Assembly: GCA_017958845.1 (NCBI GenBank)
Contig: JAGDBW010000095.1
Location: forward strand, 1-7,305
From: Clostridia bacterium
GTDB taxonomy: Bacteria; Bacillota; Clostridia; Oscillospirales; CAG-272
Length of the DNA stretch: 7,305 bases
Reading direction: 5' to 3'
Shown: piece by piece, positions 1 to 6,595 of the stretch
Layout of the letters: the number at the start of each line of letters is the position of its first letter
How positions within the stretch are numbered: position 1 is the stretch's first letter
The notes under the pieces: generated by a model
Told to the model about the DNA's origin: nothing
Database searches by the model: none
What the model saw: the letters and a program-made list of their open reading frames with translations, nothing else
Position numbers and translations under genes: made by a program

Positions 1-1811
1 GCCGCGCCGCGGACGCCGGCGCGCGGGTGGTGGTGTTTCCCGAATTGTCGCTGTGCGCCTACACGGCCTACGACCTGCTCTTTTCTCAGACGCTCATCGA
101 CGGCTGCGAGCGGGCGCTGACCGACTATATCGCACAGACGGCCGATCTGCCCGTCATCTCCTTTGTCGGGCTGCCGGTGCGCGCCTTCGGCCGGCTCTAC
201 AACTGCGCGGCCGCCGTCTGCCGCGGGGAGCTGCTCGGGCTGGTGCCCAAGTTTGCGCTGGGCGACTACGGCGAGTTTTGCGAGTCGCGCTGGTTTGCCC
301 GTCCCGCCCGCACGCCCGTCCCGATCGAGTATGCCGGGCAGACCACGGCCCTCGGGTGCGACCAGATCTTTGTCTGTCGGGAGGCGCCGGATCTGGCGAT
401 CGCCGCCGAGATCTGCGAGGACGTGTGGGTCTCCGCGCCCGTCTCCTGCTCTCACACCGCCGCGGGCGCCACCACGGTCGTCAACCTCTGCGCCTCGGAC
501 GAGTTTTTCGGAAAGAGCGAACTGCGCCGTCAGCTGACCGTGATGCAGAGCCGCAAGGCCTGCTGCGCCTACGTGCTGGCCGACGCGGGCGAGGGCGAGA
601 GCACGACCGACATGGTCTTTGCCGGCAATCACATCGCCTGCCAGCTGGGAGACGTGCTGGCCGAAAAGGCGCCGTTTTCGGACGGGGACACCCTCTTTTG
701 CACCCTCGACGTGGGCGCGGTGGCCATGAACCGCCTGCGCGCCAACTTTGTCTGTCATACCGACGGCTACCGTTTCCGTTCCTTTTCCCTTCCTTTGACC
801 GAATGCGAGATCCTGCCCGCGCCCGACCGGATGCCCTTTGTGCCCCGCGACGGCAGCGGACCCCGCACGGCTCTGGCCATCCAGACCACGGCGCTGGCCT
901 CTCGGATGCGCCACGTGGGCGCGCGGTCGCTGATCGTCGGGCTGTCGGGCGGGCTGGACTCGACCCTGGCGCTGCTGGTGTGCGTGCGCGCCGCCGACAA
1001 GGTGGGGCTCGACCGCCGCTCGGTGTACGCGGTGACCCTGCCCTGCTTTGGTACTTCGGCGCGCACCCGCGGCAACGCCGAAGCGCTCGCCCGGGCGCTG
1101 GGCGTGTCCTTTGAGACGGTGGACATCGGCGACGCCGTCGCCCGCCACCTCGACGACATCGGACACCCGCGGGATCTGTGCGACGTCACCTACGAAAACG
1201 CCCAGGCACGCGAGCGCACGCAGGTCCTCTTTGACCTGGCCAACGCGCGCGGCGGGCTGGTGGTCGGCACGGGAGACCTGTCGGAGCTGGCGCTGGGCTG
1301 GACGACCTACGGCGGCGACCATCTGTCCATGTACGGCGTCAACGCCTCGGTCCCCAAGACCCTGGTCCGCGCCATCGTGGCCGACTGCGCCGCGGCGGCC
1401 GCGACGGAAGATCCGGCGCTCGGCCGCACGCTGACGGACATCCTCGACACGCCCGTCTCGCCGGAACTCCTCCCGCCCAAAGACGGCGAGATCACCCAGT
1501 CCACCGAGGCGCTGATCGGGCCGTATGAGCTGCACGACTTCTTTCTCTGGCATCTGGTGCGCAACGGCCCCTCGCCCCGCAAGATCCTGCGGCTGACGCG
1601 GGCGGCCTTTGGCGGCGTGTATGACGACGCGACGATCCGGCGGACCCTGGCGCTGTTTTTGCGCCGGTTCTTTGCCCAGCAGTTCAAGCGCTCGTGTCTC
1701 CCCGACGGGCCCAAGGTGACCGCCGTCTCGCTCTCGCCGCGCAGCGACTGGCGGATGCCCAGCGACGCCTCGGCCGACCTGTGGCTCTCGGAGCTGGACG
1801 AGATCGGATAA
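1..1811 (+). CDS. nadE: Glutamine-dependent NAD+ synthase, 5'-truncated
   Basis: This enzyme converts nicotinic acid adenine dinucleotide to NAD+ in the cytoplasm, using ATP and ammonia released from glutamine. The frame is open from base 3, before the first possible GTG at 27, and the residues ahead of it ([15 protein letters not shown]) already belong to the nitrilase fold. The true start therefore lies upstream, with perhaps 30-40 residues missing. Counting from the GTG at 27, the N-terminal amidase domain (about 1-260) keeps the Glu-Lys-Cys triad: E6 in FPELS, K75 in [13 protein letters not shown] and C130 in AEICEDVWV. The C-terminal synthetase domain (about 280-594) has the ATP-pyrophosphatase loop SGGLDST at 307-313 and [13 protein letters not shown] at 413-425. 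Both halves look intact, so glutamine-driven activity is expected. The length fits the large two-domain form of about 640 residues. The TAA stop is at 1809-1811, 87 nt before pth, with no terminator between. Confidence 0.96.
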   Translation, partial: RAADAGARVVVFPELSLCAYTAYDLLFSQTLIDGCERALTDYIAQTADLPVISFVGLPVRAFGRLYNCAAAVCRGELLGLVPKFALGDYGEFCESRWFARPARTPVPIEYAGQTTALGCDQIFVCREAPDLAIAAEICEDVWVSAPVSCSHTAAGATTVVNLCASDEFFGKSELRRQLTVMQSRKACCAYVLADAGEGESTTDMVFAGNHIACQLGDVLAEKAPFSDGDTLFCTLDVGAVAMNRLRANFVCHTDGYRFRSFSLPLTECEILPAPDRMPFVPRDGSGPRTALAIQTTALASRMRHVGARSLIVGLSGGLDSTLALLVCVRAADKVGLDRRSVYAVTLPCFGTSARTRGNAEALARALGVSFETVDIGDAVARHLDDIGHPRDLCDVTYENAQARERTQVLFDLANARGGLVVGTGDLSELALGWTTYGGDHLSMYGVNASVPKTLVRAIVADCAAAAATEDPALGRTLTDILDTPVSPELLPPKDGEITQSTEALIGPYELHDFFLWHLVRNGPSPRKILRLTRAAFGGVYDDATIRRTLALFLRRFFAQQFKRSCLPDGPKVTAVSLSPRSDWRMPSDASADLWLSELDEIG

Positions 1812-1898
1812 TCTCCCGCGCGGCCCCGCCGCCCCCTCTCGACCGACGCGCCGCGGAGAGCGGACCGCCGCCCGACAAAAACAGAACAGAGCAAAAAG
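1812..1898 (+). other. nadE-pth spacer and A-rich leader of pth
   Basis: This 87-nt gap has a C-rich first half and an A-rich end just before the pth ATG. From 1840 to the pth start codon it contains no T. A weak 5-bp inverted repeat (CTCTC at 1836-1840, GAGAG at 1856-1860) is present, but no T-tract follows, so it is not a terminator. No clear Shine-Dalgarno sequence is seen: the last 15 nt are ACAGAGCAAAAAG-like, with only a weak AGAG core. The simplest reading is that nadE and pth share a transcript, and that pth is translated from an unstructured A-rich leader. Confidence 0.5.
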
Positions 1899-2525
1899 AT
1901 GAGTACGCTGGAAGAATTGTTTCGCAGGATACGCTCCTCCCGGACCGCGCCCGGGCCGATCACCCACATGATCGTGGGACTCGGCAACCCCGGCCCCGAC
2001 TATGACCGCACGAGGCACAACATGGGCTTTTGCGCCCTGGACGAGCTGGCGCGGCGGGTCGGCGCGCGCATCAACCGCGCGGGCTACCACGCCCTCTGGG
2101 GCGACGCGGAGGTGGGCGGGGCGCGCGCCCTGCTGCTCAAACCGCAGACCTACATGAACCTCTCCGGGCAGGCCGTGCGCGAGGCCGCCGACTACTACAA
2201 GATCCCGCCTGAGCGGATCCTGGTGCTATGCGACGACGTGTCCTTTGAGGTCGGGCAGATGCGCCTGCGCCGCAAGGGCTCGGCGGGCGGCCACAACGGC
2301 CTGAAAAGCGTCATCGAGGCGCTGGGCACCGAGGCGTTTCCGCGTATCCGCCTCGGCGCAGGCAAGAAGCCCTCGCCCGAGACCGACCTGGCCGACTGGG
2401 TGCTGGGGGGCTTTTCGCCCGCCGAAAAGGAAAAGCTGCCCGAGGTGTGGGCGCGCGCCGCCGAGGCGGCCGAGATGATCCTGCGGGGCGAGATGGAGGC
2501 CGCGATGGCCCGGTTTTCCGGTTGA
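1899..2525 (+). CDS. pth: Peptidyl-tRNA hydrolase (208 aa)
   Basis: Pth cleaves the ester bond of peptidyl-tRNAs that have dropped off ribosomes, recycling tRNA in the cytoplasm. The bacterial Pth fold is clear. GLGNPG holds N30, TRHNMGF holds the catalytic H40, and QTYMNLSG holds N87. D112 in LCDDVSF aligns with the E. coli catalytic Asp93, and N133 lies in GSAGGHNGLKS. The protein ends with RIRLGAGKK and a helical tail, as in the family. Two starts are possible: ATG 1899, or ATG 1968, which gives the textbook start MIVGLGNPG. I chose 1899 because neither start has a good ribosome site, the 23 extra residues are in frame and basic/helical (ELFRRIRSSR), and as I recall similar short extensions occur in clostridial Pth proteins. 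It follows nadE by 87 nt and is followed by a probable terminator. Confidence 0.95.
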   Translation: MSTLEELFRRIRSSRTAPGPITHMIVGLGNPGPDYDRTRHNMGFCALDELARRVGARINRAGYHALWGDAEVGGARALLLKPQTYMNLSGQAVREAADYYKIPPERILVLCDDVSFEVGQMRLRRKGSAGGHNGLKSVIEALGTEAFPRIRLGAGKKPSPETDLADWVLGGFSPAEKEKLPEVWARAAEAAEMILRGEMEAAMARFSG

Positions 2526-2554
2526 GGCCGGGGGTCCGGCGCTCTCCGGCCGAT

Positions 2555-2594
2555 GCGCCCGGGCCGCGGGCGCGTTTCCTTTTTTCTTTCTTTT
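2555..2594 (+). terminator. Probable intrinsic terminator after pth
   Basis: A perfect 7-bp GC stem (GCGCCCG at 2555-2561, CGGGCGC at 2567-2573) closes a 5-nt loop. Wobble and A-T pairs can extend it to about 10 bp (2552-2576). It is followed by GTTTCC, a T6 run at 2580-2585, TTT at 2587-2589 and TTTT at 2591-2594. A second hairpin sits just upstream (GGCCGG at 2526-2531 with CCGGCC at 2546-2551). The position, 30 nt past the pth stop, is typical of a Rho-independent terminator. The CC interruption at the start of the T-tract may make it leaky, which would let some transcription continue into mfd. Confidence 0.62.
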
Positions 2595-2631
2595 GGTTTC
2601 CTTCCCTTTGGTTTTTTCTTGATCTTTGCTT

Positions 2632-2652
2632 GTTGATTTCTCGTTGATTTCT
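2632..2652 (+). repeat. Tandem 10-nt repeat, 11-nt period
   Basis: GTTGATTTCT occurs exactly twice, at 2632-2641 and 2643-2652, with one base between. A related TTGATC lies just upstream, at about 2619-2624. The 11-nt period is close to one DNA helical turn, so a paired protein site is conceivable. Slippage within low-complexity DNA is the simpler explanation. Confidence 0.6.
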
Positions 2653-2668
2653 TTTTTTGCGCGGTCAT

Positions 2669-2704
2669 CTTTTGCGTTTCCGCGCTCTTTTGCGTTCTTT
2701 GCGT
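2669..2704 (+). repeat. Degenerate CTTTTGCGTT repeats
   Basis: CTTTTGCGTTTC (2669-2680), CTTTTGCGTTC (2687-2697) and CTTTGCGT (2697-2704) follow one another, and TTTTGCG also occurs at 2655-2661. These are irregularly spaced copies of one short word and look like simple-sequence expansion within the T-rich spacer. No function is evident. Confidence 0.55.
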
Positions 2705-2824
2705 CCGGGGGCCGGGGTGCTTTTTTCGTTTTGGCGCTCCGGCACGGGCGTTTTCGGCTTTTTTTGCCTTGCCGTTTGTTTTATTTTGATCGTTGGAGCG
2801 TCCGTCTTCGTTTGCGGCGCGTGT

Positions 2825-2830
2825 GAGGTG
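2825..2830 (+). promoter_or_regulatory. Ribosome binding site of mfd
   Basis: GAGGTG lies 6 nt before ATG 2837. This fixes the mfd start at 2837 rather than at TTG 2657, the first start codon of the same open frame, or at the in-frame GTG 2828 that overlaps this site. Confidence 0.85.
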
Positions 2831-2836
2831 CAACCG

Positions 2837-5800
2837 ATGGTGATCTCTTCTCCCGTCATCACCCTGGACCGCGAGTGCCGGCAGTATCTGCTGGCCCTCG
2901 CGGAGCAGCTGCGCGCCCGGCGGCCGCTCCCCCTGGTCGTCAACGGCCTGTGCGCCGGCGCCGCCGACGCTCTCATCGCCGAGTCGATCCGCGCGGCGGG
3001 CGTGCCGTCGCTGGTGCTGGTCCCCGACGAGGGCGAGGGGGCGACCATGACCCGGATGCTGCGCGCGGCGGGTCTGCGCGTCCTCTCCTATCAGCAGAGA
3101 GACCTGCTCTTTGACTTTGTGTCCGCGTCGCACGGCGCCGAGCGCGAGCGCATCTACGCCCTCGACGTCTTTGCGCGCGGGGCGTGCGACGCGCTGGTGA
3201 CCACCCTGCCCGCCGCCCTCGGCTACACCATGCCCCGCGCGACGCTGGCGGCTCACACCGTCGGGCTGCGCGTCGGCTCGGTCATGCCGCCGGACGAGCT
3301 GGCCGAGCGACTCGTCGGGATGGGCTATGTGCCGGTGGAATGTGTGGAGAGCGCGGGGCAGTTCTGCCGCCGGGGCGGCATCCTCGACGTCTGCGACGCT
3401 TCGCTCTCTCCTCTGCGCATCGAGTTTTTCGGCGACGAGATCGACCGCATGGGCTTCTTTGACCCCGAAACACAGCGCGTCTCGGAGAGCTGCGAGGCGG
3501 CGCGTCTGCTCCCCGCGCGCGAGGTCCTCTACGACCAACAAGCGGCCGGGCGCCTGCTCGCGACCCTGCGCCGCCACCTGTCCGGCGTCTCCTCTCCCTC
3601 GGCCGGGAAGGCCCTGCGGCGCGAGATCGCCGCGCTGGAGAGCGGCGAGGACCTCTACAGCCGCGACAAATATCACTCCTTCTTTTATCCCGAGCGCGAG
3701 ACGCTGCTCTCCTATCTGACGGCCGGGGAGGGGCGCCGCCCCGTCTTTTCGGTCGGGTCGTCCGCCGTGCGCGAGGCGGCCGAAAACGTCTATGCCGCCG
3801 AGCGGCAGACCGCCTCCGTTATGATCGAGGACGGCTCCGTGCCGGGCAAATGGGCCGGCTGGTCGGCCGATCCCTCCGACTTTGCGGAAAAAACGGCCGG
3901 TCAACCGCTCGTGTACGTCAATCAGTTTTCCGGTGTGTCGGTGTCCGAGCGGGTGGGCGGCCTCTTTGGCTTTAGGTGTCGGCAGACTCCCGCCTACCGC
4001 GACAACTTTAAGGCGCTGTGCGAGGACCTGAGCGACTATCGCCGCGCCGGCTACCGCGTGCTCATCCTCTGCCCGACGGCCGCCGCCTGCAAACCGCTCA
4101 TCGAAGAACTGCGCGGCGCGGACGTCGCCGCCGTGCTCTGCGAGGGCGACGGCCCGATCGACACGGACGCCCTCTTGCCCGGGAGCGTGCGGGTGGCGGC
4201 GGGCGAGTGCCGCGGCGGCTTTGACCTGCCCAATCCCAAGGTCGCCTTTCTCACGATGGACGACGACGCCTCGTCGGCCGCCGCCCGGCGCCGTCTGCGC
4301 CGCCCCAAAAAGAAGACCGCGCCGAGCGAGGCCCTGCTCTCCGCGGCCGAGCTGCGCCCCGGCGACTACGTGGTGCACGAGGCCTACGGCGTCGGGCAGT
4401 TCGTGGGGCTGGAGAACATCCGCGTCGACGGCGTCTCCCGCGACTATATCCGCATCCGCTACGCCGGGACCGACACGCTGTTCGTGCCGGCCGACCGGCT
4501 GGAGAGGATCGGCAAGTATATCGGCGCCGGCGCCGAGGACGGCCGCGTCAAACTCTCCAGGATGGGCTCCGCCGAATGGCAGAAGACCCGCGCCCGCGCA
4601 AAAGGCGCGGCCAAAGAGCTGGCCGCGGACCTCATCCGCCTCTACGCAGCGAGACAAAACCTGCCCGGCTTTGCCTTTCCGCCCGACGGAGAGCTGGAGC
4701 GCAGCTTTGACGAGGCCTTTGAATTTGAGGAGACCGACCCGCAGCTCATCGCCGCGGCCGAGATCAAGGCCGACATGGAGCGGCCCGTCCCGATGGACCG
4801 GCTGCTGTGCGGCGACGTGGGCTTTGGAAAGACCGAGGTGGCCTTTCGCGCCGCCTTTAAGGCCATCTGCGCCGGCAAACAGGTCGCCATGCTGGTCCCC
4901 ACCACCATCCTCGCGCTGCAGCACTACCAGACCGCCCTCTCCCGGATGCGCGGCTTTCCCGTGACGGTGGAGATGCTCTCGCGCTTCCGCACGCCCGCCG
5001 AGCGCGCCCGCATCCTGCGGCGCGCGGCGCGGGGCGATGTGGACCTGCTCATCGGCACGCACAGCCTGCTGTCGTCGCAGGTGACCTTTAAGGACCTGGG
5101 CCTCCTGATCGTGGATGAAGAACAGCGCTTTGGCGTCGCGCAGAAAGAAAAGCTCAAACAGCTGGCCCGCAGCGTGGACGTGCTGACCCTGACCGCCACC
5201 CCGATCCCCCGCACGCTGCACATGGCCATGAGCGGCATCCGCGACATGTCGGTGCTGGACGAAGCGCCGACCGACCGCTTTCCCGTCCAGACGTACGTGA
5301 TGGAACACGACGACGGCGTGATCCTCGAGGCCATCCGGCGGGAGCTGCGGCGGGGCGGACAGGCGCTCTATCTCTACAACCGGGTCGACCGCATCGCCAC
5401 GGTCGCCGACCGCCTGGCACGCGAGCTGCCCGACGCGCGCGTCACCTGGGCGCACGGACAGATGGACCGGGAGGAGCTGGAGAGCATCTGGCAGTCGCTG
5501 GTGCGCGGCGAGATCGACGTGCTGGTCTGCACCACCATCATCGAAACGGGGGTCGACCTGCCCAACGCCAACACCCTCATCATCGAAAACGCCGACCGCA
5601 TGGGTCTGGCCCAGCTGCACCAGCTGCGCGGGCGGGTCGGACGGAGCGGACGGCGCGCCTACGCCTACTTTACCTACCGGGCGGGCAAGCTGCTCTCGGA
5701 CGTGGCGGCCAAACGGCTGCAGGCCATCCGCGAGTTTGCCGAGTTCGGGGCGGGCTTCCGCATCGCGATGCGGGACCTGGAGATACGCGGAGCCGGCAAT

Positions 5801-6400
5801 CTGCTGGGAGCCGAACAGCACGGCAACATCGACGCCGTGGGCTACGATCTCTACGTGCGCCTGCTGCGCGAGGCCATCCTGGAGGAGCAGGGGCAGACGC
5901 CCGAGCCGCCCTTTGAATGCACGGTCAAAACCGAGGGCGACGCGCTGATCCCCGCGACCTATATCGCCTCCGAGGCCCAGCGTATGGATATGTACAAAAA
6001 GATCTCGCATATCACCTCAGACGAGGACCGCATGGACGTGCTGGACGAGTTTTGCGACCGGTTCGGCGAGCCGCCGGCTTCGACGCTGCGGCTGCTGTGG
6101 GTGGCCGAGCTGCGCGCGCTGGGCGCGCGGCTGCGTATGCCGCAGATCGAGTCGCGCGGCCCCGAGGTGCGCTTTTTCTGCGAGCGGGTCGATCTGTCGG
6201 TGTGGTCGGAGCTCTTTGCCGACACGGCGGGTCTGCGCATGACGGGCGGCCGGGGCGCGAGCGTGACGCTGCGCTGCGGTCGGGGCGAAGACCCCGTGCG
6301 GGCGGCGGCGCAGCTGCTCACCCGCTACCTCGCCCTCAGGGAAAAGCTCATGGCCGAGTCGGCCGAGGCCCCGCCGGAGCAGACAGACCCGGCCGGCTGA
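2837..6400 (+). CDS. mfd: Transcription-repair coupling factor Mfd (1187 aa)
   Basis: Mfd is a DNA translocase that binds RNA polymerase stalled at a lesion, pushes it off and recruits UvrA for excision repair. All modules are visible. The UvrB-like N-terminal module (about 1-330) has a degenerate, lysine-free nucleotide loop (NGLCAGAADALIA, from 36), RRGGILDV (178-185) and RIEFFGDEID (194-203), the region that contacts UvrA. A basic linker (about 478-495) follows. The RNA polymerase-interacting domain runs from LRPGDYVVHEAYGVGQF at 506 to about 565. The RecG-like motor has Walker A GDVGFGKTE (659-667), DEEQ (760-763), TATPIPRTL (786-794), TTIIETGVDLPNANT (899-913) and GRVGRSGR (932-939). The C-terminal TRCF domain spans about 1020-1170. 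The length is normal and no frameshift is seen. The 311-nt gap and terminator after pth suggest partly separate expression. Confidence 0.98.
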   Translation: MVISSPVITLDRECRQYLLALAEQLRARRPLPLVVNGLCAGAADALIAESIRAAGVPSLVLVPDEGEGATMTRMLRAAGLRVLSYQQRDLLFDFVSASHGAERERIYALDVFARGACDALVTTLPAALGYTMPRATLAAHTVGLRVGSVMPPDELAERLVGMGYVPVECVESAGQFCRRGGILDVCDASLSPLRIEFFGDEIDRMGFFDPETQRVSESCEAARLLPAREVLYDQQAAGRLLATLRRHLSGVSSPSAGKALRREIAALESGEDLYSRDKYHSFFYPERETLLSYLTAGEGRRPVFSVGSSAVREAAENVYAAERQTASVMIEDGSVPGKWAGWSADPSDFAEKTAGQPLVYVNQFSGVSVSERVGGLFGFRCRQTPAYRDNFKALCEDLSDYRRAGYRVLILCPTAAACKPLIEELRGADVAAVLCEGDGPIDTDALLPGSVRVAAGECRGGFDLPNPKVAFLTMDDDASSAAARRRLRRPKKKTAPSEALLSAAELRPGDYVVHEAYGVGQFVGLENIRVDGVSRDYIRIRYAGTDTLFVPADRLERIGKYIGAGAEDGRVKLSRMGSAEWQKTRARAKGAAKELAADLIRLYAARQNLPGFAFPPDGELERSFDEAFEFEETDPQLIAAAEIKADMERPVPMDRLLCGDVGFGKTEVAFRAAFKAICAGKQVAMLVPTTILALQHYQTALSRMRGFPVTVEMLSRFRTPAERARILRRAARGDVDLLIGTHSLLSSQVTFKDLGLLIVDEEQRFGVAQKEKLKQLARSVDVLTLTATPIPRTLHMAMSGIRDMSVLDEAPTDRFPVQTYVMEHDDGVILEAIRRELRRGGQALYLYNRVDRIATVADRLARELPDARVTWAHGQMDREELESIWQSLVRGEIDVLVCTTIIETGVDLPNANTLIIENADRMGLAQLHQLRGRVGRSGRRAYAYFTYRAGKLLSDVAAKRLQAIREFAEFGAGFRIAMRDLEIRGAGNLLGAEQHGNIDAVGYDLYVRLLREAILEEQGQTPEPPFECTVKTEGDALIPATYIASEAQRMDMYKKISHITSDEDRMDVLDEFCDRFGEPPASTLRLLWVAELRALGARLRMPQIESRGPEVRFFCERVDLSVWSELFADTAGLRMTGGRGASVTLRCGRGEDPVRAAAQLLTRYLALREKLMAESAEAPPEQTDPAG

Positions 6401-6408
6401 CAGACCGG

Positions 6409-6469
6409 CGCGCCGAAAAGACCGGACAACCGACAAAAAACCCCGGCGACGCAAAGCCGCGCCGAAAAG
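6409..6469 (+). repeat. Direct 12-nt repeat CGCGCCGAAAAG
   Basis: The 12-mer is found exactly at 6409-6420 and 6458-6469, 49 nt apart start to start. The second copy can form a small hairpin with the following CGGCG, while the first is followed by ACCGG and does not. It may be a remnant of duplication in the spacer. Confidence 0.6.
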
Positions 6470-6506
6470 CGGCGAAAAAAACACGACCGCGGCCACGGAC
6501 GCGGAG

Positions 6507-6539
6507 CGGCCGCCAAAAACCGCCGGAAAGCGGCGGCCG
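6507..6539. other. Nested competing hairpins in leader
   Basis: An outer perfect 8-bp stem pairs CGGCCGCC (6507-6514) with GGCGGCCG (6532-6539). An inner perfect 6-bp stem pairs CCGCCG (6520-6525) with CGGCGG (6531-6536) around GAAAG. The two share bases 6532-6536 and so exclude each other. GCGGCC at 6489-6494 can also pair with 6508-6513. On the minus strand the inner stem is followed by five T (complement of 6515-6519), giving a weak terminator shape for antisense transcription. In GC-rich, T-free DNA such pairings arise easily, so function is uncertain. Confidence 0.4.
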
Positions 6540-6586
6540 TGATCGCGGGATCCCCGCGGCGCCTCCGTACGTGACAAATCAAAAAC

Positions 6587-6591
6587 GAGGA
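6587..6591 (+). promoter_or_regulatory. Ribosome binding site of last gene
   Basis: GAGGA sits 4 nt before ATG 6596. It supports that start over the next in-frame ATG (6632, codon 13), which has only a C-rich stretch before it and would remove the charged leader ahead of the membrane segment. Confidence 0.7.
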
Positions 6592-6595
6592 AACG

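Larger units (their letters stand above)
2526..2836 (+). other. pth-mfd spacer, T-rich and nearly A-free
   Basis: This 311-nt spacer has a hand-counted composition of about 129 T and only 12 A, with the rest G and C, in a window that is otherwise balanced between A and T. It begins with the terminator hairpins and then carries repeated T runs: T6 at 2580 and 2612, T7 at 2652, T6 at 2721, T7 at 2759. Short G/C words lie between them. I looked for a promoter for mfd. TTGATT words occur near 2634 and 2645 and TATTTT at 2782-2787, but no pair has good spacing and match, so none is called. No credible small gene is seen. The mfd frame is open back to an in-frame TGA at 2645-2647, but the only early start is TTG with no ribosome site. 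The hydrophobic residues it would encode simply reflect the T-richness. Confidence 0.7.
6401..6595 (+). other. mfd-foldase spacer, A-rich and nearly T-free
   Basis: This 195-nt spacer holds about 61 A and 7 T by hand count, and positions 6401-6539 contain no T at all. It is built of short G/C words alternating with A runs (A6 at 6425-6430, A7 from about 6475, A5 at 6515). It contains several GC hairpins: CGCCG/CGGCG around AAAAG at about 6460-6474, the nested set at 6507-6539, and CGCGGG-ATC-CCCGCG at 6544-6558. No + strand terminator is possible here because there are no T-tracts, so read-through from mfd into the next gene is likely. No promoter or small gene is supported. Confidence 0.7.

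Noticed and set aside
53..1114. A 353-codon + strand frame overlapping nadE in another reading frame.
   Set aside because: It is an arginine/alanine/glycine-rich shadow of the nadE coding sequence. nadE has all family motifs in its own frame.
2657..2836. A 60-residue N-terminal extension of Mfd with a hydrophobic, membrane-like stretch.
   Set aside because: The start would be a TTG without a ribosome site, inside T-rich DNA that automatically encodes Phe/Leu/Val/Cys. ATG 2837 has GAGGTG at good spacing and gives a normal Mfd N-terminus.
2526..2836. Possible riboswitch or structured RNA in the pth-mfd spacer.
   Set aside because: Beyond the two hairpins at the pth end, the spacer is U-rich with few pairing partners because A is nearly absent. 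No known riboswitch core was recognised.
2195..6010. A 1271-codon open frame on the minus strand, antisense to most of mfd and running through the spacer into pth.
   Set aside because: Its codons are exactly complementary to mfd codons, so a stop needs a TTA, CTA or TCA codon in mfd. GC-biased codon use avoids these, and the first TCA (6017-6019) is exactly where the frame closes. The A-poor spacer also lacks these words. The translation is low-complexity (His/Gly/Arg/Ala-rich, then Lys-rich) with no recognisable domain.
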